Shown here: in pieces, positions 61,634 through 64,000 of the stretch
Layout of the letters: each line of letters starts with the position of its first letter
How positions within the stretch are numbered: position 1 is the stretch's first letter
Source: Bradyrhizobium diazoefficiens
GTDB taxonomy: Bacteria; Pseudomonadota; Alphaproteobacteria; Rhizobiales; Xanthobacteraceae
Assembly (NCBI RefSeq): GCF_016599855.1
Contig: NZ_CP067041.1
Coordinates: 6,912,501 to 6,976,500, forward strand
Length of the DNA stretch: 64,000 bases
Direction: 5' to 3'
The notes under the pieces: generated by a model
Databases searched by the model: none
What the model saw: only the letters and a program-made list of their open reading frames with translations
Told to the model about the DNA's origin: nothing
Translations under genes and position numbers: made by a program

Positions 61634-63121
61634 CTAGGGCATGCACATATCTGGGTGCGACGGATTGACTCAGGGCGAGGCGGGGGGATTCCAGAATCGG
61701 GAATCCGTGTGATTCCTATTGCGGCACTTCTGTTCGGATGGAGGTGCCGGCATGTTGTCACGAATTGACTGGACGTTGGGCCGGTTCGGGGATCGTCGTC
61801 TCGATAAAGGGGGGCGGCGCTTGTCGGACGCATGGTTGCTGGCAAGAATGTCTGCCTGCGGCAGCTCTCGAGAGGTGACCGGAGCCTGGAGGTGCGGTTC
61901 AACCGCTTTCTCGGCCACGACAAGGTGACAACAGAGCGGATCATCGAAAGCTGGAGTGAAAGCACGGTTGCAGCCGTCGAGGGTCGTCACGTTCTGGCGA
62001 TCCAGGACACCAGTGAGATCCACTTCAACACCACACCGCAACGCCGTCGCGGGCTGGGGGAGATCGGCCATGGCAATAGTCACGGCGTGCTGCTGCACCC
62101 ATTGCTGGCGGTGGATGCAGACAATGGCACCTGCCTGGGGCTTTTGAGCGGCGAGGTGTGGACGCGTGAGGGCCGTCGGACCGTCTCGCATGACAGCCGC
62201 GAGCTGTCAGACAAGGAATCGCAGCGCTGGATTGCCACCGCCCTTGCAGCCAAGCCGCGGTTGGCGAGCGCCACAGGGGTGACCCTGCTTGGTGACCGCG
62301 AGAGCGACATCTTTGCTCTTTATGCCAGCGCGGCCGAGCAGGGCTATCACGTGATTGCCCGCAGCATGCATGATCGCAAGCTGGCCGACATGGCGGGCTT
62401 GTATGCAGCCATCGACGCCATGGTGTCGGTGGAGCGTCGCACGATCCAATTGCCTGCGCGTGCGCAACGGCCGGCACGTCAGGCCAATCTCGAACTTCGC
62501 TTTGGTGCAATCGAACTGGCTCGGCCGCAAAGCAAGTTCCTGCGCGATTTGCCGAAAAGCCTGCCTCTGGCCGTCGTCGATGTCCGCGAGATCAATGCCG
62601 GCCCCGACGTCGAGCCGCTGCACTGGTGCCTCCTCACCTCTCACGAGGTCGCAGCTGCGGAGGACGCCTGGCGCATCGTCGAATGGTACAAGCAGCGCTG
62701 GATCATCGAGCAGTTCTTCCGTATCCTCAAGACACAAGGCCTCAAGCTCGAGGACAGCCAAATCGGTTCCGCCGATCGGCTCCTGAAGCTGGTGGCCATC
62801 GCTGCCAAAGCGGCTGTGATCACGATCCAGCTTCTACAAGCGCGTGACGGCAGCAAGCAGTCCGCCCACATCGCCTTCAACGCCAGCGAGATCGCAATGC
62901 TGGTTGCTCTAAACCAGCAGTACGAAGCCAAAAGTAAGCGGCTGAAGAACCCGCATCTGCCCGACAGCTTGGCTTGGGCCGCCTGGATCATCGGCCGCCT
63001 CGGCGGCTGGGATGGCTACCCATCTTCCAGGCCGCCAGGCCCCATCACCTTCAGAAACGGTCTCCAATACTTCCATGCCGCCGCAGCCGGATGGAGCCTC
63101 AGAGATACGTGCATGCCCTAG
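61634..63121 (+). mobile_element. IS4-family insertion sequence, 1488 bp
   Basis: Terminal inverted repeats are CTAGGGCATGCACATATCT (61634-61652) and, read from the other end, CTAGGGCATGCACGTATCT (63103-63121), 18 of 19 matching. Both sides are flanked by the direct repeat GGCGAAGGCC (61624-61633 and 63122-63131), a 10-base target duplication. The element encodes one transposase, whose stop codon TAG is formed by the last bases of the right terminal repeat. Size, DDE chemistry signature and duplication length fit the IS4 family, near IS50/Tn5-like groups. Target choice inside a palindromic repeat may be preferred. Confidence 0.92.
61752..63121 (+). pseudogene. IS4-family transposase, single frameshift
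   Basis: The start ATG at 61752 follows GGAGGTGCCGGC. The N-terminus is Tn5-like (IDWTLGRFGDRRLDKGGRRL). After GAW the frame shifts at TGGAGG (61887-61892); moving to the second frame gives VRFNRFLGHDKVTTERIIES, matching the Tn5-family sequence. The catalytic triad is seen in AIQDTSEIHF, LLGDRESDIFAL and the signature YKQRWIIEQFFRILK, which fits Y-2-R-3-E-6-K. The end LAWAAWIIGRLGGWDG also matches Tn5 transposase. No slippery sequence is present, so this is more likely a one-base loss (or sequence error) than programmed frameshifting. Confidence 0.88.
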
Positions 63122-63244
63122 GGCGAAGGCCGGGACCCATACCCCCAGGGAGAAGTTGCGGTGCGGGCCGGTAACTCCGAATCTTCGCCAAACCCAATTC
63201 GATGGTTATGGGTCCCGGCCTTCGCCGGGACGACAAACTAAAAT

Positions 63245-64000
63245 CTACCCCGCCCCGATCTCCGCCACGATCCGGCCCGTCGTCACCTGCTCGCCCTCGG
63301 CGACGTCGAGCGCCGAAACTACGCCGTCGATGCTCGCCTTGTGGACGTGCTCCATCTTCATCGCTTCCAGCGTCATTAGCGGCTGGCCGGCGGTGACACG
63401 GTCGCCCGGCTTGACGAACACAGCGACGACGCGGCCGTTCATGGCGGCGCGGACTTTTCCGTCGCCGCCATTGCTTGCTGCAGCTTTTGGCGCAGCGAGC
63501 GTCAAATCGTTCGCCGCGAGCGGGATGCCGCGATGCTGGAAGTAGAGCCGGTCGCCATCGCGAAGGAATTTTGCGCTGTCCATCACGCCGTCATGACGGA
63601 AGCGGATCGCGTCGGAATCGAGCTGGTCGATCTCGAATCTGTCCTGGCGACCTTCGGTGCTGACGATGTAGCCGCCGTCGCGCTCGCGGGTGACTTCGAG
63701 CTCGTGCGTCTGACTGGCGATTTCAACTTTCGCCGGCAATGGGAACGTTGCGGACAGGCTTCGGCCACTTTTCCATGACGGCGCGCGCGGGCTTGTGACG
63801 TAGAGCAGCAGGCCCGCCAGTGCCACCTCGACTCCTGCATTTTCCCGCGGCGCCAGCAGCTCGTCGCGATGCGCACCGATGAACGCCGTCGTCGCCTCGC
63901 CCTTGGCAAAGTCACGATGACGCAGGCACGACATCAGGAAGGCCTGGTTCGTCGTCACGCCAAACGCCGTGAGCTGTTCCAGTCCCACGATCAGCCGTCC
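63245..64000 (-). CDS. Acyl-CoA carboxylase alpha subunit, C-terminal part (5' end outside window)
   Basis: The last 251 residues of a biotin-dependent carboxylase alpha subunit of the propionyl-/methylcrotonyl-CoA type. The window end shows the end of the biotin carboxylase domain (GLEQLTAFGVTTNQAFLMSC), then a variable BT-like domain and the biotinyl domain with the biotin attachment site TLEAMKMEHVHKASIDG (Lys in AMKM) after AAMNGRVVAVFVKPGDRVTA. It probably carries carboxybiotin to a beta subunit encoded outside. Start and ATP-grasp are missing from the window. It faces the IS across a family C repeat. Confidence 0.93.
   Translation of the reverse strand, partial: GRLIVGLEQLTAFGVTTNQAFLMSCLRHRDFAKGEATTAFIGAHRDELLAPRENAGVEVALAGLLLYVTSPRAPSWKSGRSLSATFPLPAKVEIASQTHELEVTRERDGGYIVSTEGRQDRFEIDQLDSDAIRFRHDGVMDSAKFLRDGDRLYFQHRGIPLAANDLTLAAPKAAASNGGDGKVRAAMNGRVVAVFVKPGDRVTAGQPLMTLEAMKMEHVHKASIDGVVSALDVAEGEQVTTGRIVAEIGAG

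Larger units (their letters stand above)
61616..63234. repeat. Repeat family C copy interrupted by an IS
   Basis: The left arm GTCGTCCCGGCGAAGGCC (61616-61633) and the continuation GGGACCCATACCCCCAGG through GGTCCCGGCCTTCGCCGGG and ACGAC (63132-63234) join into one standard family C element when the IS and one copy of its 10-base duplication are removed. The restored arms GTCGTCCCGGCGAAGGCC and GGCCTTCGCCGGGACGAC pair perfectly. Confidence 0.9.

Noticed and set aside
61832..61928. Programmed -1 frameshifting in the transposase
   Set aside because: The overlap has no A-rich or other slippery heptamer and no stimulating stem; IS4-family transposases are normally one frame, so a base loss is the simpler reading.

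Overview
The window is 64 kb of high-GC chromosome with strong third-position codon bias and closely packed, mostly metabolic genes. Gene content, the repeat types and the best-recognised proteins (feruloyl-CoA synthase, AtzG/E/H/F set, Sox genes, DctP-type binding protein with kinases, orphan Ugp/Aap/Liv-type binding proteins) fit an alphaproteobacterium of the Bradyrhizobium/Rhodopseudomonas group. This is inference from protein content; there is no rRNA gene here to confirm it. I saw no tRNA, rRNA, CRISPR array or prophage.

Layout. 1-3.5 kb: end of a type II NADH dehydrogenase, a MarR regulator and a convergent feruloyl-CoA synthase. 4-8.8 kb: carboxylated-urea (biuret/allophanate-type) nitrogen catabolism. 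Allophanate hydrolase is on the plus strand; an AtzG-AtzE-AtzH-GntR operon is on the minus strand, with the stump of a lost ABC-transporter ATPase directly upstream. 8.9-11.4 kb: an APH-fold phosphotransferase and an orphan UgpB-like binding protein. 11.5-17.1 kb: a frameshifted TRAP binding protein followed by two histidine kinases and an OmpR-type regulator. 17.6-21 kb: an ECF sigma factor, a CcdA-like thiol-disulfide transporter, a thioredoxin-like protein and a membrane protein. 21-32.6 kb: an L,D-transpeptidase, an orphan amino-acid binding protein, a pair of acyl-CoA dehydrogenases, small enzymes, two MFS transporters, a prolyl oligopeptidase and a DUF938 methyltransferase.

32.7-38.8 kb is a thiosulfate-oxidation locus, soxX-Y-Z-A-(SoxK-like)-B, followed by an exported DsrE-family protein and a persulfide dioxygenase-rhodanese fusion. 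SoxXA with the SoxK-like protein should load thiosulfate onto SoxYZ and SoxB should release sulfate. No soxCD is present, so the remaining sulfane sulfur needs another route. 39-48 kb: two MFS transporters, a three-gene ABC transporter/lipocalin operon (LolD-like ATPase, FtsX-like permease, AttH/CrtC-like protein), a MAPEG protein and an orphan Liv-type binding protein. 48-52.6 kb: an RND pump and its adaptor. 52.9-61.6 kb: an iron-type alcohol dehydrogenase with an acyl-CoA synthetase, then a complete Dpp/Opp-type ABC transporter. 61.6-63.2 kb: an IS4-family insertion sequence with a frameshifted transposase, inserted with a 10-bp target duplication into a long palindromic repeat. 63.2-64 kb: the biotin-carrier end of an acyl-CoA carboxylase alpha subunit.

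Intergenic space is dominated by at least five families of dispersed palindromic repeats (A-E below), several complete and several reduced to one arm. The points most worth a second look are the IS caught inside a palindromic repeat, the eroded transporter beside the AtzGEH operon, a GntR-type operator candidate before allophanate hydrolase, repeated ACGAAAC motifs around the ECF sigma gene, a possible small RNA downstream of it, and two single-base G-run frameshifts. I did not find anything I could defend as an entirely new biological system.
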